DNA of 64,000 bases from Psychrobacter sanguinis (GTDB lineage: Bacteria > Pseudomonadota > Gammaproteobacteria > Pseudomonadales > Moraxellaceae), in NCBI RefSeq assembly GCF_020736705.1, contig NZ_CP085990.1, positions 2,480,001 through 2,544,000 on the forward strand. The letters run 5' to 3'. Positions 1-9,092 of this stretch are shown in pieces; the stretch's first letter is position 1; every line of letters begins with the position of its first letter. Made by a program: the position numbers and the translations under genes. The notes beneath the pieces were generated by a model. That model was not told the DNA's origin. It searched no databases and worked only from the letters and a program-made list of their open reading frames with translations.

Positions 1-141
1 GATATACATGCCTAAAATCTAATACCTATAAGCTAAAAACTATAGTTTCTTATCTTATAAACGAATCCAACTGTTTAAAGCCAATTGTTATCGCTTATAG
101 CTAACTATCATCACTATGCCTTTAATAACCTATTATATTCA

Positions 142-789
142 TCAGTTGCTGGTCAATTGGGTGATAATATTCTTGAAATTATCAACGCCTTGAGCGCCGC
201 TTACTAAGTGACGTTGATTAAAGATAATCGCTGGCACGCTTTGAATCCCTTGCTGTTGGACCTGATGCTCGGCACTTCTAACTTGTTGAGCGTAGCGCTG
301 ATCTGCCAGAACCTCTAAAGCTTGAGAGCGATCTAGACCGACATCTTCAGCAATATCCGCCAATACTTCAGTGTCTGAGATATCACGATTATCAGTAAAA
401 TGGGCAGCAAATAATGCCTGCTTAAGTTCGTGTTTCAAACCTTGCTCGCCGGCCCACTGTAGCAGTTGATGTGCATTAAAGGTATTGTGCATCCAAGTGT
501 CGTCATTAAAGTTAAACTCAAAGCCCACTTCAGCACCAGCTTCTGTAATTCTGACGCGACTTGCATCAGACTCTTGTTGGGTCGAGCCATATTTTTCCAT
601 GATATGCTCTCGCATATTTTGTCCTTCAGGCGGCATATTAGGATTGAGCTCAAAAGGATGCCAATGTATTTCATGGGCGGTATGCGTTTGTTTTAGAGCT
701 TCTGCTAATTGGCGGTAGCCGACCACACACCAAGGGCAAGCAATGTCCGACACAATATCAATGCGTAGCGGAGGTAGGGTGTCACTCAT
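142..789 (-). CDS. DsbA family oxidoreductase, FrnE-like
   Basis: Thioredoxin-fold disulfide oxidoreductase of the DsbA/FrnE (2-hydroxychromene-2-carboxylate isomerase-like) group. The active-site CPWC motif is at residues 18-21, right after the first beta strand (RIDIVSDIACPWC), and the cis-Pro loop is visible near the C-terminus (QSVPAIIF). At 215 aa it has the usual family length. There is no signal peptide, so it should act in the cytoplasm, unlike classical DsbA. The ATG is preceded by GAGGAA at good spacing. It is divergent from potA and has no partner gene. The physiological substrate is unknown; a role in redox stress is inference from FrnE homologues. Confidence 0.9.
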   Translation of the reverse strand: MSDTLPPLRIDIVSDIACPWCVVGYRQLAEALKQTHTAHEIHWHPFELNPNMPPEGQNMREHIMEKYGSTQQESDASRVRITEAGAEVGFEFNFNDDTWMHNTFNAHQLLQWAGEQGLKHELKQALFAAHFTDNRDISDTEVLADIAEDVGLDRSQALEVLADQRYAQQVRSAEHQVQQQGIQSVPAIIFNQRHLVSGAQGVDNFKNIITQLTSN

Positions 790-1078
790 GGTAATTCCTC
801 AAATAAGTAAAGTTGATAGAGATTAAGGCTGATTAGCAATCCACTCAGCCGTTAATTAAGTAGCTAATTTAGTAATAAGTTCGGTAATCAGATTAGTAAA
901 ATTGTCTAATTTAGCCGTAAATATCAGCATGATTTAAATTGGCACCTGCTGTCAAGAGAGTCTATGTTGCTTAACTACATTAAACTTAGGTAAATATTGG
1001 CTTAGCAGTTGGTTTTTTTATGGCGGTCATGTACGATAACGCTTTACCAGCAACCCCCTTTGATATGAGACCGTTCCT

Positions 1079-2227
1079 ATGTCACTTAATGAATCCTCTT
1101 CAATGGCCTCAGCGCAATTATCTGAAAAAAAATCATTGCTGCGTATTCGTGGGCTAAGCAAAGCTTACGATAACACGCAAATTCTAAATGGTATTGATTT
1201 AGATATTTATGATGGCGAGTTTTTAACCCTGCTGGGACCCTCTGGCTGTGGTAAAACTACTTTACTGCGCTTAATAGGTGGGTTTGAGATGCCAGATGCC
1301 GGCACGATGCAGCTTGATGGTGTTGATATCAGCAATATGCCAGCCGAAAAGCGTCCTATTAATACTGTCTTTCAGCAATATGCTTTATTTCCGCACATGA
1401 GTGTCTTTGACAACATTGCTTATGGTTTAAAGCTAAAAAAAGTACCCAAAGATGAAATCCAAGCCCGAGTCAAAGAGGCGTTGGAAATGGTACAGCTAGA
1501 GCATACTATTAATAGACGTCCGCAAGACTTATCAGGGGGACAGCAGCAGCGTATTGCTATCGCACGTGCGGTAGTTAATCGACCAAAAATGCTGTTACTT
1601 GATGAGCCATTGTCTGCGCTTGATGCCAAGATGCGAGTGCAGATGCAGTCTGAATTAAAGCGTCTACAGCGCGAGCTAGGCATTACCTTCGTATTCGTCA
1701 CCCATGACCAAGAAGAAGCACTGTCTATGTCAGATAGGATTGCGGTTATGAAGGCTGGCGTATTTCAGCAAATTGATAGCCCGATTCGTATTTATGAGTC
1801 ACCTGCCAACTTATTTACTGCAAACTTTATTGGCGAAACCAATTTATTTAAAGCCCGTGTCTTAGAAGTGGGTGAGCATCGTATTAAAGTAGAAGTTACC
1901 GAACAAAAAGAGGGCTATCACCCGATTCGTGATTTGCCTAAGCCCAAGTTTGATGTACAAGTCGGTCAAAGTATTAACCTACTGCTACGCCCAGAGGACA
2001 TTCGCGTTTATTACTTAAGTGAAGGTCATGAAGGCTTAGTAGGTCACGTAGTAGACAGTGCTTACAAAGGCAGTACGCTAGACTCAGTGATTCGTTTGCA
2101 AAACGGCAATACCATTAAAACCTCAGAGTATTTTAACGAAGACGATCCCAACTTTAACTATAAGCTGGGCCAGGAAGTAAGGGTCGACTGGGTCGACGGA
2201 TGGGAGTGGATACTGCCAGATGAATAA
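1079..2227 (+). CDS. potA: Polyamine ABC transporter ATP-binding protein PotA
   Basis: ATPase subunit that energises spermidine/putrescine import. Walker A (GPSGCGKT) lies at about residues 53-60, the ABC signature LSGGQQQR follows at about 150, and Walker B ([11 protein letters not shown]) comes shortly after with the H-loop in [15 protein letters not shown]-terminal TOBE domain occupies roughly residues 250-380. The length of 382 aa is normal for PotA. It is the first gene of potABCD and its 3' end overlaps the potB start by 8 nt. The SD sequence before the ATG is weak; the ATG at 1103 is an alternative start. Substrate is assigned from family and operon; putrescine versus spermidine preference cannot be read from sequence. 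Confidence 0.93.
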   Translation: MSLNESSSMASAQLSEKKSLLRIRGLSKAYDNTQILNGIDLDIYDGEFLTLLGPSGCGKTTLLRLIGGFEMPDAGTMQLDGVDISNMPAEKRPINTVFQQYALFPHMSVFDNIAYGLKLKKVPKDEIQARVKEALEMVQLEHTINRRPQDLSGGQQQRIAIARAVVNRPKMLLLDEPLSALDAKMRVQMQSELKRLQRELGITFVFVTHDQEEALSMSDRIAVMKAGVFQQIDSPIRIYESPANLFTANFIGETNLFKARVLEVGEHRIKVEVTEQKEGYHPIRDLPKPKFDVQVGQSINLLLRPEDIRVYYLSEGHEGLVGHVVDSAYKGSTLDSVIRLQNGNTIKTSEYFNEDDPNFNYKLGQEVRVDWVDGWEWILPDE

Positions 2228-3122
2228 GTCAATTTTACCGAATACCGCTGCCAACTTACGTAATAACGGGCGATTGTTCCAGCGTGTTACCTTATTCGTG
2301 ATTTGGGCATGGTTAATTATCTTTGCTTTTATTCCCAATATATTGGTGGTATTGGCCAGTTTTCTGACCCGAGATGAAGATAAGTTTTTGGCATTGCCAG
2401 TGACAATAGATAACTATCTGCGTTTTGTCGATCCGCTGTACGTCAAGGTGTTTTTGCACTCACTTAGTATGGCCTCGGTGACCACCATTATCTGTTTGCT
2501 ATTGGGTTATCCCTTTGCTTGGTTGGTGAGCCGCACCTCAAAACGCTGGCAATCGTTTTTGATGTTATTGCTGATTATTCCATTTTGGACCAACTCTTTG
2601 GTTCGCTTGTATGCGGTTAAGCTGATTATGGCGGCCAATGGGTTATTAAGCAGCGCCTTGATTGGCATGGGTTTTATTAATGAGCCCTTACAGATTTTAT
2701 ATACCGAAAAAGCGGTGATTGGCGGGTTAGTGTACCTGTTGTTTCCATTTATGGTGTTGCCATTGTATGCGGTATTTACAGACTTGCGACAGGACATTGT
2801 CCTAGCGTCTAAAGACTTAGGTGCCAATAAGTTTCAAACTTTTTGGCATGTGATTTTACCGTTGACCACACCAGGTATTATCTCTGGGGTTTTGTTAGTG
2901 CTATTACCAGCAATGGGTATGTTCTATGTGGCTGATATCTTAGGAGGGTCTCGCAACTTGTTGGTAGGTAATATTATTAAGTCCCAATTCTTAGATGCCC
3001 GAGATTGGCCATTTGGTGCCGCAGCCAGTGTGCTGTTGACATTGACCATGGCGATATTGATTGCGGCATATTATGCCAGCAGTAAACGTATCGGCAAAAC
3101 CGATCACAATGAAGTGGCTTAG
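2220..3122 (+). CDS. potB: Polyamine ABC transporter permease PotB
   Basis: Inner-membrane permease of the binding-protein-dependent type (BPD_transp_1). About six hydrophobic segments are visible, the first at residues 21-45 ([23 protein letters not shown]). The EAA-type loop that contacts the ATPase reads [24 protein letters not shown] near residue 200. The start overlaps the end of potA, indicating translational coupling. It is followed 11 nt later by potC. The length of 300 aa matches the family. Confidence 0.92.
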   Translation: MNKSILPNTAANLRNNGRLFQRVTLFVIWAWLIIFAFIPNILVVLASFLTRDEDKFLALPVTIDNYLRFVDPLYVKVFLHSLSMASVTTIICLLLGYPFAWLVSRTSKRWQSFLMLLLIIPFWTNSLVRLYAVKLIMAANGLLSSALIGMGFINEPLQILYTEKAVIGGLVYLLFPFMVLPLYAVFTDLRQDIVLASKDLGANKFQTFWHVILPLTTPGIISGVLLVLLPAMGMFYVADILGGSRNLLVGNIIKSQFLDARDWPFGAAASVLLTLTMAILIAAYYASSKRIGKTDHNEVA

Positions 3123-3133
3123 GGGAGGCGGAT

Positions 3134-3925
3134 ATGACCAGTACAACAATGAGCAATGCAATGAAATGGTTCTCTCGTCTCTATTTGACCCTAATTTATT
3201 TGGTGTTATTTGCCCCTATTTTGGTAATGGTGGTGTTCTCTTTTAACTCTTCTAAAGTAGGTTATACCTGGGCGGGCTTTAGCTTACACTGGTATTATGA
3301 GCTGTTTAGCAATGAAGCGATGATACAAGCTGCGATTAATTCAGTGCTATTGGCAGTAGTAGCGGCCACGGTGACCACAGTGATTGGCAGTCTGACCGCA
3401 CTGTCTTTTCAGCGTTATGATTTCAAAGGCAAAAGCGTCTTACAAAGCCTATTGTTCGTGTTAATGATGTCACCTGAGATTGTATTGGCAATTTCTCTGT
3501 TGGCGTTGTTTCTGATGATAGGTATTGAGCTGGGCTTCGTAACCTTACTATTGGCGCACATTACGTTTTGCCTACCATTTGTGGTAATTACGGTCTCAGC
3601 GCGTTTGGCCAGTCTGGACAATAGTTTATTAGAGGCAGCACGTGATTTGGGTGCCAGTGAATTTACCATGATTCGCACTGTATTATTGCCAATTATCTTG
3701 CCAGCAGTATTGGCCGGCTGGGTATTGGCCTTTACCTTGTCTTTAGATGATGTGGTGGTATCAACCTTTAATACGGGCGCTAGTTTTGAGATTTTACCTT
3801 TACAGATATATTCTATGGTCCGTGTCGGTGTTAAGCCGGAAGTCAACGCTGTGGGTACGATTTTACTGGGTATATCACTAGTAGGTTTGCTCGTCTCTCA
3901 ATTACTACTTCTCAAAAAACGTTAA
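3134..3925 (+). CDS. potC: Polyamine ABC transporter permease PotC
   Basis: Second permease of the polyamine importer. Several transmembrane segments are visible, with the first at residues 15-37, and the EAA loop reads EAARDLGASEFTMIRTVLLPIILPA at about 175-200. A strong SD (GGGGAGG) precedes the ATG. At 263 aa the length is typical. It lies 11 nt after potB and 9 nt before potD, so it is clearly part of the operon. PotB and PotC are expected to form the heterodimeric channel with PotA bound on the cytoplasmic side. Confidence 0.92.
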   Translation: MTSTTMSNAMKWFSRLYLTLIYLVLFAPILVMVVFSFNSSKVGYTWAGFSLHWYYELFSNEAMIQAAINSVLLAVVAATVTTVIGSLTALSFQRYDFKGKSVLQSLLFVLMMSPEIVLAISLLALFLMIGIELGFVTLLLAHITFCLPFVVITVSARLASLDNSLLEAARDLGASEFTMIRTVLLPIILPAVLAGWVLAFTLSLDDVVVSTFNTGASFEILPLQIYSMVRVGVKPEVNAVGTILLGISLVGLLVSQLLLLKKR

Positions 3926-3934
3926 GGATAAGTT

Positions 3935-5095
3935 ATGCCAAAGAACCATATGCCCAAAAATAACCTTGTCACACGTCGACGTTTTTTGGAGATGACTGGA
4001 GCAGGGCTGATAGGTTTAACAGGTCTTGGTTTAGCAGGTTGCCAGCAGTCTGGTAATAATGAGAATCAGGCAGCAGATGCGACTTCTACTCAAAATGCAC
4101 CAGCTACTAAGAGAGGTAAAGTCGTAAACGTATATAATTGGACTGAATACATCTCTGACAGTGTACTTAAAGCCTTTACCGCGGAAACAGGTATTGAGGT
4201 GGTTTACAGTACCTTTGACTCCAATGAAGCAATGTATGCCAAGCTAAAGCTGATGCGCAATAGCGGTGATTATGATGTCATATTCCCAGGTACTGATTTT
4301 GTGGATAAGATGCGAAAGGAGAATATGCTTGAAGTGCTTGATCATAATAAGATTAGCAACTTTAAACTTTTGAATAAAACACTGTTAAATGCAGAATTTG
4401 ATCCTGAAAATAAATATAGTGTGCCTTATTTATGGGGGTCATCAGGAATTGCGGTTAATACTAAGCGTATCGATTTATCGTCCATTACATCATGGGATGA
4501 TTTGTGGTTACCGCAATATGAAGGTCGAGTCATGCTGATGAATGACCTACGTGACGTATTCTCAATGAGTCTGTTGACGCTTGGTTATCCTACCTCAACT
4601 CAAGATCCCAAACACATCAAAGCAGCTTATGAAAAATTGGCAACATTAATGCCAAATGTGCGTACTTTTAACTCAGACGCACCGCGTATGCCCTTTATGG
4701 AAGGTGAAACCTATTTGGGATTGGCTTGGAATGGTGAGGTTATTATGGCGCAAGACCAAGGTATGCCTGAGCTTGATTTTGTTTATCCTAAAGAGGGTGT
4801 CATCATGTGGATGGACAATATGGCCATTCCTAAAAATGCTAAAAATTTAGAGAACGCTTATACCTTTATCGACTTTTTAATGCGCCCTGAGAACTCAGCG
4901 ATTATCAGTGAAGAAATTGGTTACGGCTCACCGAGTGATGCTGCTCGCGCCTTAATGCCACCTAAGATGGCAAACAATGAGATTATCTACCCGCCAGCGG
5001 ATAAAATGGGTCACGCTTTATTCCGTCGAGATGTTGGCGATAAGACCATGGCACTGTATCAAAAATACTGGGATCGTTTAAAAGTCGATATGTAG
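3935..5095 (+). CDS. potD: Polyamine-binding lipoprotein PotD/PotF-type
   Basis: Extracytoplasmic solute-binding protein for spermidine/putrescine. The N-terminus carries a twin-arginine-like motif (TRRRFLEM, about residues 13-20), a hydrophobic stretch and a lipobox ending at Cys36 (GLGLAGC), so it is predicted to be a TAT- or Sec-exported lipoprotein. Mature sequence begins with a short Q/N/T-rich linker, then VVNVYNWTEYISDSVLKAF, the typical opening of PotD/PotF proteins. The length of 386 aa is slightly above the family norm because of the linker. SD AAGGAT precedes the ATG. Last gene of potABCD; a terminator hairpin follows at 5171-5207. TAT use is an inference from the RRR motif. Confidence 0.92.
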   Translation: MPKNHMPKNNLVTRRRFLEMTGAGLIGLTGLGLAGCQQSGNNENQAADATSTQNAPATKRGKVVNVYNWTEYISDSVLKAFTAETGIEVVYSTFDSNEAMYAKLKLMRNSGDYDVIFPGTDFVDKMRKENMLEVLDHNKISNFKLLNKTLLNAEFDPENKYSVPYLWGSSGIAVNTKRIDLSSITSWDDLWLPQYEGRVMLMNDLRDVFSMSLLTLGYPTSTQDPKHIKAAYEKLATLMPNVRTFNSDAPRMPFMEGETYLGLAWNGEVIMAQDQGMPELDFVYPKEGVIMWMDNMAIPKNAKNLENAYTFIDFLMRPENSAIISEEIGYGSPSDAARALMPPKMANNEIIYPPADKMGHALFRRDVGDKTMALYQKYWDRLKVDM

Positions 5096-5162
5096 TTTGA
5101 TAGCTGTCATTTTTTTGAAAGGCAGTCTTTAATCTTTTAAATATGAACCCTTAAAAAGCCAT

Positions 5163-6179
5163 TTAAACAAAAGGAGCGTTAGGACAGTGTGCCATGTCCC
5201 GCTCCTTTTTAGTGGGCAATCTAATAACCTCTATCGAAGAAGCTTGCTGCTCCTGCCAATCTATCAATCCCATTGATACAAACTGTTCCAGCCAACCTTG
5301 CATTGGCCAATGTTGCCATTTTTGATAAAAACGATTGGCATTAATTACGATACTGTTTAAGTGATTTAGCGGAGGACGAGACACGCTATGCTGTTGATGG
5401 TAAGCCACATCCGCGCTTAGGTAAAACTTAATACCTAGTGAGCGAGCGGTAAAAGCAAAATCCGTATCTTCAGCACCATAGCCAATATATTGAGTGTCAA
5501 AACCACCTATTTTATCGAACTGCTGGCGGGTAATACCAAAGCATAGACTCCAAAAAGCCCCGTAATCTTCAGTCTGCTGTAACGCCGTTTGCAATGTCCC
5601 ATCGCTGTCTGAGTCTGTAGCGCGCTTTGAAGGTATTGACTCACTAGGATCAAAATTAAAACGGTAAGGGTTATAGACCGATAGCTCGTCAAGATGTGAC
5701 GTCGGTAATTGACCCAACTTTAACTGCAGGCTTTCTTCAGAGCTTAACGGCCGAATTAGATAACGCGGCTGTCCCATTAATAAGGCCTCAGGGTGGCGTT
5801 GTAACTTCAGACTAAATTGTTCAATAAAATACGGTGCCACTATACAGTCCACATCCAGAAAGATAAGCGCATTTTGACTGGCATGCTGCGCTCCCAAATT
5901 GCGATTGTGTCCTATATCGAACTTAGCGCTGTCCTCAGTTTTAGGGCTTGATGCCACTGTGGTAGGTATCTTGATAATATTTAGCGCAAACTCAGCCAAA
6001 CGCTCAGGGTCTGCATCGTCGTTGATGATAATCACTTCAGCAGGTTGAACGCTGCCTTGTTCAAGACTGCTTAATAGATTATAGAGATGGGTATTGCGGC
6101 CATAGCAAGTGGTAATGACACTGACTTGTGCCAAATCAGACATTGAGGACGTCGATTGAGATACAGAATGAGAAACCAT
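5163..6179 (-). CDS. Family 2 glycosyltransferase
   Basis: GT-A fold inverting glycosyltransferase. The N-terminal part (VSVITTCYGRNTHLYNLL, then EVIIINDDADPE) is the nucleotide-sugar binding half, the metal-binding DxD is seen as FLDVDCIVAP, and a galactosyltransferase-like C-terminal block (GGFDTQYIGYGAEDTDFAFTA) carries the ED acceptor/base motif. The 338 aa protein has no membrane segment. It is the last of four minus-strand glycosyltransferase genes and is separated from the previous one by 50 nt. Donor and acceptor sugars cannot be told from the sequence. The transcription terminator overlaps its 3' coding end. Confidence 0.85.
   Translation of the reverse strand: MVSHSVSQSTSSMSDLAQVSVITTCYGRNTHLYNLLSSLEQGSVQPAEVIIINDDADPERLAEFALNIIKIPTTVASSPKTEDSAKFDIGHNRNLGAQHASQNALIFLDVDCIVAPYFIEQFSLKLQRHPEALLMGQPRYLIRPLSSEESLQLKLGQLPTSHLDELSVYNPYRFNFDPSESIPSKRATDSDSDGTLQTALQQTEDYGAFWSLCFGITRQQFDKIGGFDTQYIGYGAEDTDFAFTARSLGIKFYLSADVAYHQQHSVSRPPLNHLNSIVINANRFYQKWQHWPMQGWLEQFVSMGLIDWQEQQASSIEVIRLPTKKERDMAHCPNAPFV
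5171..5207. terminator. Bidirectional rho-independent terminator, potD / glycosyltransferase
   Basis: Long hairpin with arms AAGGAGCG + GGACA and TGTCC + CGCTCCTT separated by a small bulge and an 8-nt loop, followed by T5 on the plus strand and a T-rich tail on the minus strand. It can end potABCD and also the converging glycosyltransferase operon. It lies inside the last codons of the glycosyltransferase gene (stop at 5163). Confidence 0.8.
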
Positions 6180-6229
6180 AGGTGATTATCTTTGATATTG
6201 AAATGTCGTAAGTTAAGCCATGAATAAGT

Positions 6230-7543
6230 TTAATCTGGCTGTAAATTAATGCGTGGCAGCAACCAATCTTGAAACCATGAATTAATAGACGTATAAATTT
6301 TTGTGCTTTGCATAAATTCTTCGGCTATTGAAGGTTTTAGATTTATATTAGAAGTTATAGTATTAGCAGCAAAACTATTATCATTAGCAGATTCAGAAAC
6401 CTCTGTTTCAGATATTGCCGTCTCAGTTATTGATGTTGCAGATATTGGTATTTCTGATTCTAGTATAGGTGCAGGAGCAGAGGCAGAGTTATCTGAAGCT
6501 TGTCCCTTAAATAATGAGTTATCTGAAAATAATTCATTACCATGTCTGGAGACTAATTGTTGAAAATAGTCCCAATCTACTGCACGTCCTTCTTTAATTA
6601 AGGCCTGAGCTGTAAAATGTTGTTCATCATGGGGTCTAAAATCTGGCAATACCACTAGGGGAGTATCAGTGCTATAAACTTGGGCAATAGCATTTAAGCC
6701 ACAAGCCATTAATAAACAATCACTATGTTCTATAAAAGGTGTCACATCGTTAACTTCAGCAGCGATATCTACATAATCACGTATATCATGATGTATTGGA
6801 CCTAATGAAATAATGAGAGCATGAGGCAATAGTTCTCGCAATTTGGGCAGTTTATTATCAATATCTTCATGCCCACCGTAGCCCTTGATCACCGTTATAA
6901 TGGGACGATCATCCACCTCTATAGGTAGATTATTATTATTTGCAAAAGACACCAACGAGGCAATAAACTCTGGATAAGAGACATTAGCAAATTGACCAAC
7001 GTTTATAAAATTAAGATATAACGTTTTAGAAGGTAACCATTGCGGGGTAACACCAGCATCTAAAGCTTCTGGGTAGGGTGCAATCATAGCTAATGCCCCA
7101 GCAAAAGCATTCAAATGAGGGGTATCATCACGCACACCGGGTAATCTTACATACAAATAAGGAATACTCGCGGCTCGGCACAGCATTGCAACCTCAACAC
7201 TGACATCAATAATCATAAGCTCTATATTGAGTTTATGGATACTGTCTAAAATCTTATGACTGCGCTTTTGTATATTGCTATTGCCCACTGGGGAATAATG
7301 CAAACTATTAGGGTGCCAGTATTCTCCGGCCCTACCTTTTAAGGTATCGCTTTCAAGTTCATCTTCTGCAGCCAACCTAATCACTTGCAACTCAGGTATA
7401 GAGTTAAACGCATAGGTCTCTGCACTTAAACTGGTAAATACGGTGAGATGACTTCTCTGATCAGTAGGAAGTAAAGCCGCCAACTTATCAGCTTGGCGGC
7501 AGTGTCCTGAACCATGATGGTGAGCATAGTACCCAATATTCAT
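6230..7543 (-). CDS. MurG-like (GT-B) glycosyltransferase
   Basis: Opens with a His/Gly-rich loop (YYAHHHGSGHCRQ, residues 5-17) like the GGTGGH-type loop of MurG/GT28 enzymes. The C-terminal half has CLLMACGLNAIAQVYSTDTPLVVLP followed by HDEQ, matching the nucleotide-sugar site of that fold. From about residue 340 to 415 there is a low-complexity Ser/Ala/Thr/Glu-rich stretch that is unlikely to be part of the catalytic core, then a short C-terminal tail. The total is 437 aa, longer than MurG. It lies 5 nt after the GT4 gene and is probably translationally linked to it. Donor and acceptor unknown; the family call rests on motifs only. Confidence 0.7.
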   Translation of the reverse strand: MNIGYYAHHHGSGHCRQADKLAALLPTDQRSHLTVFTSLSAETYAFNSIPELQVIRLAAEDELESDTLKGRAGEYWHPNSLHYSPVGNSNIQKRSHKILDSIHKLNIELMIIDVSVEVAMLCRAASIPYLYVRLPGVRDDTPHLNAFAGALAMIAPYPEALDAGVTPQWLPSKTLYLNFINVGQFANVSYPEFIASLVSFANNNNLPIEVDDRPIITVIKGYGGHEDIDNKLPKLRELLPHALIISLGPIHHDIRDYVDIAAEVNDVTPFIEHSDCLLMACGLNAIAQVYSTDTPLVVLPDFRPHDEQHFTAQALIKEGRAVDWDYFQQLVSRHGNELFSDNSLFKGQASDNSASAPAPILESEIPISATSITETAISETEVSESANDNSFAANTITSNINLKPSIAEEFMQSTKIYTSINSWFQDWLLPRINLQPD

Positions 7544-7548
7544 TGATG

Positions 7549-8955
7549 TTATTCCTGACCAAAATTTGAAATAGCGAGGTCAACAGGCTGCAGCAATGGC
7601 TGCTGAGCGTCGGCATCAATATTAATAAAGCTATCAGTCTGACGTCTAAGGCTATGCGTACCTTTAATATTGTCAGCACAATCCACTAGATGTTGCCAAT
7701 CAGGCTGCTGGCGTGCTGATTGGCTGGCTCGTGTGGTGTTTGATAAGGCTGAGTCAATTTGATCTAGCGTTTGGTAGTATAAATCTAAATAGCCCTCTAC
7801 CATCGCTTGCACAGAGCAAAACTGTAAGGCGCGCTCATGACAAGCTTGACGCGAAATATTTTTAATCTCGTTAAAGCCTTGTACGAAAGCGTCTGCATCT
7901 TCTTTGGCGACGATAATACCTGTCTCCGGCGTGATAATTTCAGAGCTTGCTCCTGCATCGAATCCTAGTACTGGTGTGCCACATGCCAAGCTTTCAGCAA
8001 GGGTTAATCCATAGGGCTCATCCCAGGTGCTCGTAAATAGCATAGCGGTGGCTTGGCGTAGATATTGATTAATCTCAGAGTTAGTAAGATGACCCACATA
8101 GTTAAACAGCTTGTCTTTACCAAGACTTGCATCTTGTTGCAATAAGGGTTCAACATGCTCGTTAAAATATCCTTCATTACTCTTTGGTCCGGCAATAATC
8201 AGTTTCTTATTGGCCTGTTTGCAATACTGCATTGCCAAATGGGTGCCTTTTTCTGGGCAAATACGACCACACCAAAAATACACCTCTTCCTCAATGGGCT
8301 CTAGATTGGGAGTAAAAGAGGTTATATCGATACCATTGTAGACCACGTGGGAGGGCACAAATTCTGAAAAAAGCTGCTGCTGATATTCGCTCACCGCTGT
8401 AAATTGGGTACTGGTACCCTGACTGAGCGTTAGAAGTGCCAGATGCAGTGTGGGGAAAATAGGAGTATGAAAGGTGGTAAAAAAACGGGGCCCAAAAGCT
8501 TGACCAGTCATCATAGGTATATGGTGTAAGCTGTGGTTATGGACAATATCAATGTCACCATGTTCATCACGCTCAATGATGTCGCGCATTGCCATTTGAT
8601 AAGCTAAGTAACTGTGTAGCTCTTCACGGCTCATTGATAAATTTTCAGGTCCTGTTTCTCCAATGAGCTGATCAAATTCATCTTCAGTAAGTAACGGGAT
8701 TAACGTCACTTTTGTTTTACTGTCTTTGTGTGCATATAACAGCACTTCATGACCAAGATCTACTAAGCCATCGCATATTAAATGTGTCATCTTCTCTAAC
8801 CCGCCAGCATAAGGCTCGGCAATAGGGTATAGCGAGTGGGCAATAACCGCTATTCGTAGCGGGGCAGGCGAGTGGGGGTTAGTAGCAATATAAGGATCAT
8901 TTTGAAATGACTCAGCAGGTTGCTGAGCGGATCTTGTAACAGGAGAAGATAACAT
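7549..8955 (-). CDS. Family 4 glycosyltransferase
   Basis: GT-B retaining glycosyltransferase. The N-terminal acceptor domain has IAVIAHSLYPIAEPYAGGLEKMTHLI with the usual glycine-rich loop. The C-terminal donor domain shows YFWCGRICPEKGTHLA and the EPYGLTLAESLACGTPVLGF block containing the E-x7-E motif. The enzyme is 468 aa with a C-terminal extension of about 80 residues beyond the core. Second gene of the glycosyltransferase operon. Substrates unknown. Confidence 0.85.
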   Translation of the reverse strand: MLSSPVTRSAQQPAESFQNDPYIATNPHSPAPLRIAVIAHSLYPIAEPYAGGLEKMTHLICDGLVDLGHEVLLYAHKDSKTKVTLIPLLTEDEFDQLIGETGPENLSMSREELHSYLAYQMAMRDIIERDEHGDIDIVHNHSLHHIPMMTGQAFGPRFFTTFHTPIFPTLHLALLTLSQGTSTQFTAVSEYQQQLFSEFVPSHVVYNGIDITSFTPNLEPIEEEVYFWCGRICPEKGTHLAMQYCKQANKKLIIAGPKSNEGYFNEHVEPLLQQDASLGKDKLFNYVGHLTNSEINQYLRQATAMLFTSTWDEPYGLTLAESLACGTPVLGFDAGASSEIITPETGIIVAKEDADAFVQGFNEIKNISRQACHERALQFCSVQAMVEGYLDLYYQTLDQIDSALSNTTRASQSARQQPDWQHLVDCADNIKGTHSLRRQTDSFINIDADAQQPLLQPVDLAISNFGQE

Positions 8956-9092
8956 AGGGGTCTCAAGACGAAAAGTCGTAAAAATATAAGTTTATAAAGT
9001 TATTAATGATTCAAAGATCATTGTTTAAAAATAATTGTTTAAAGCTAAAATTCAGCATACCCATGACTAAGTACACGGATAACAACAGGCGC

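Noticed and set aside
3415..3846. 143-codon minus-strand open frame in potC
   Set aside because: It is antisense to a fully coding permease; Thr/Asn/Lys composition is an artefact of the reverse of hydrophobic codons.
6303..6563. Plus-strand open frame opposite the MurG-like gene
   Set aside because: It lies opposite the low-complexity Ser/Ala/Thr segment, has no SD and its residues merely mirror that repeat-like stretch.
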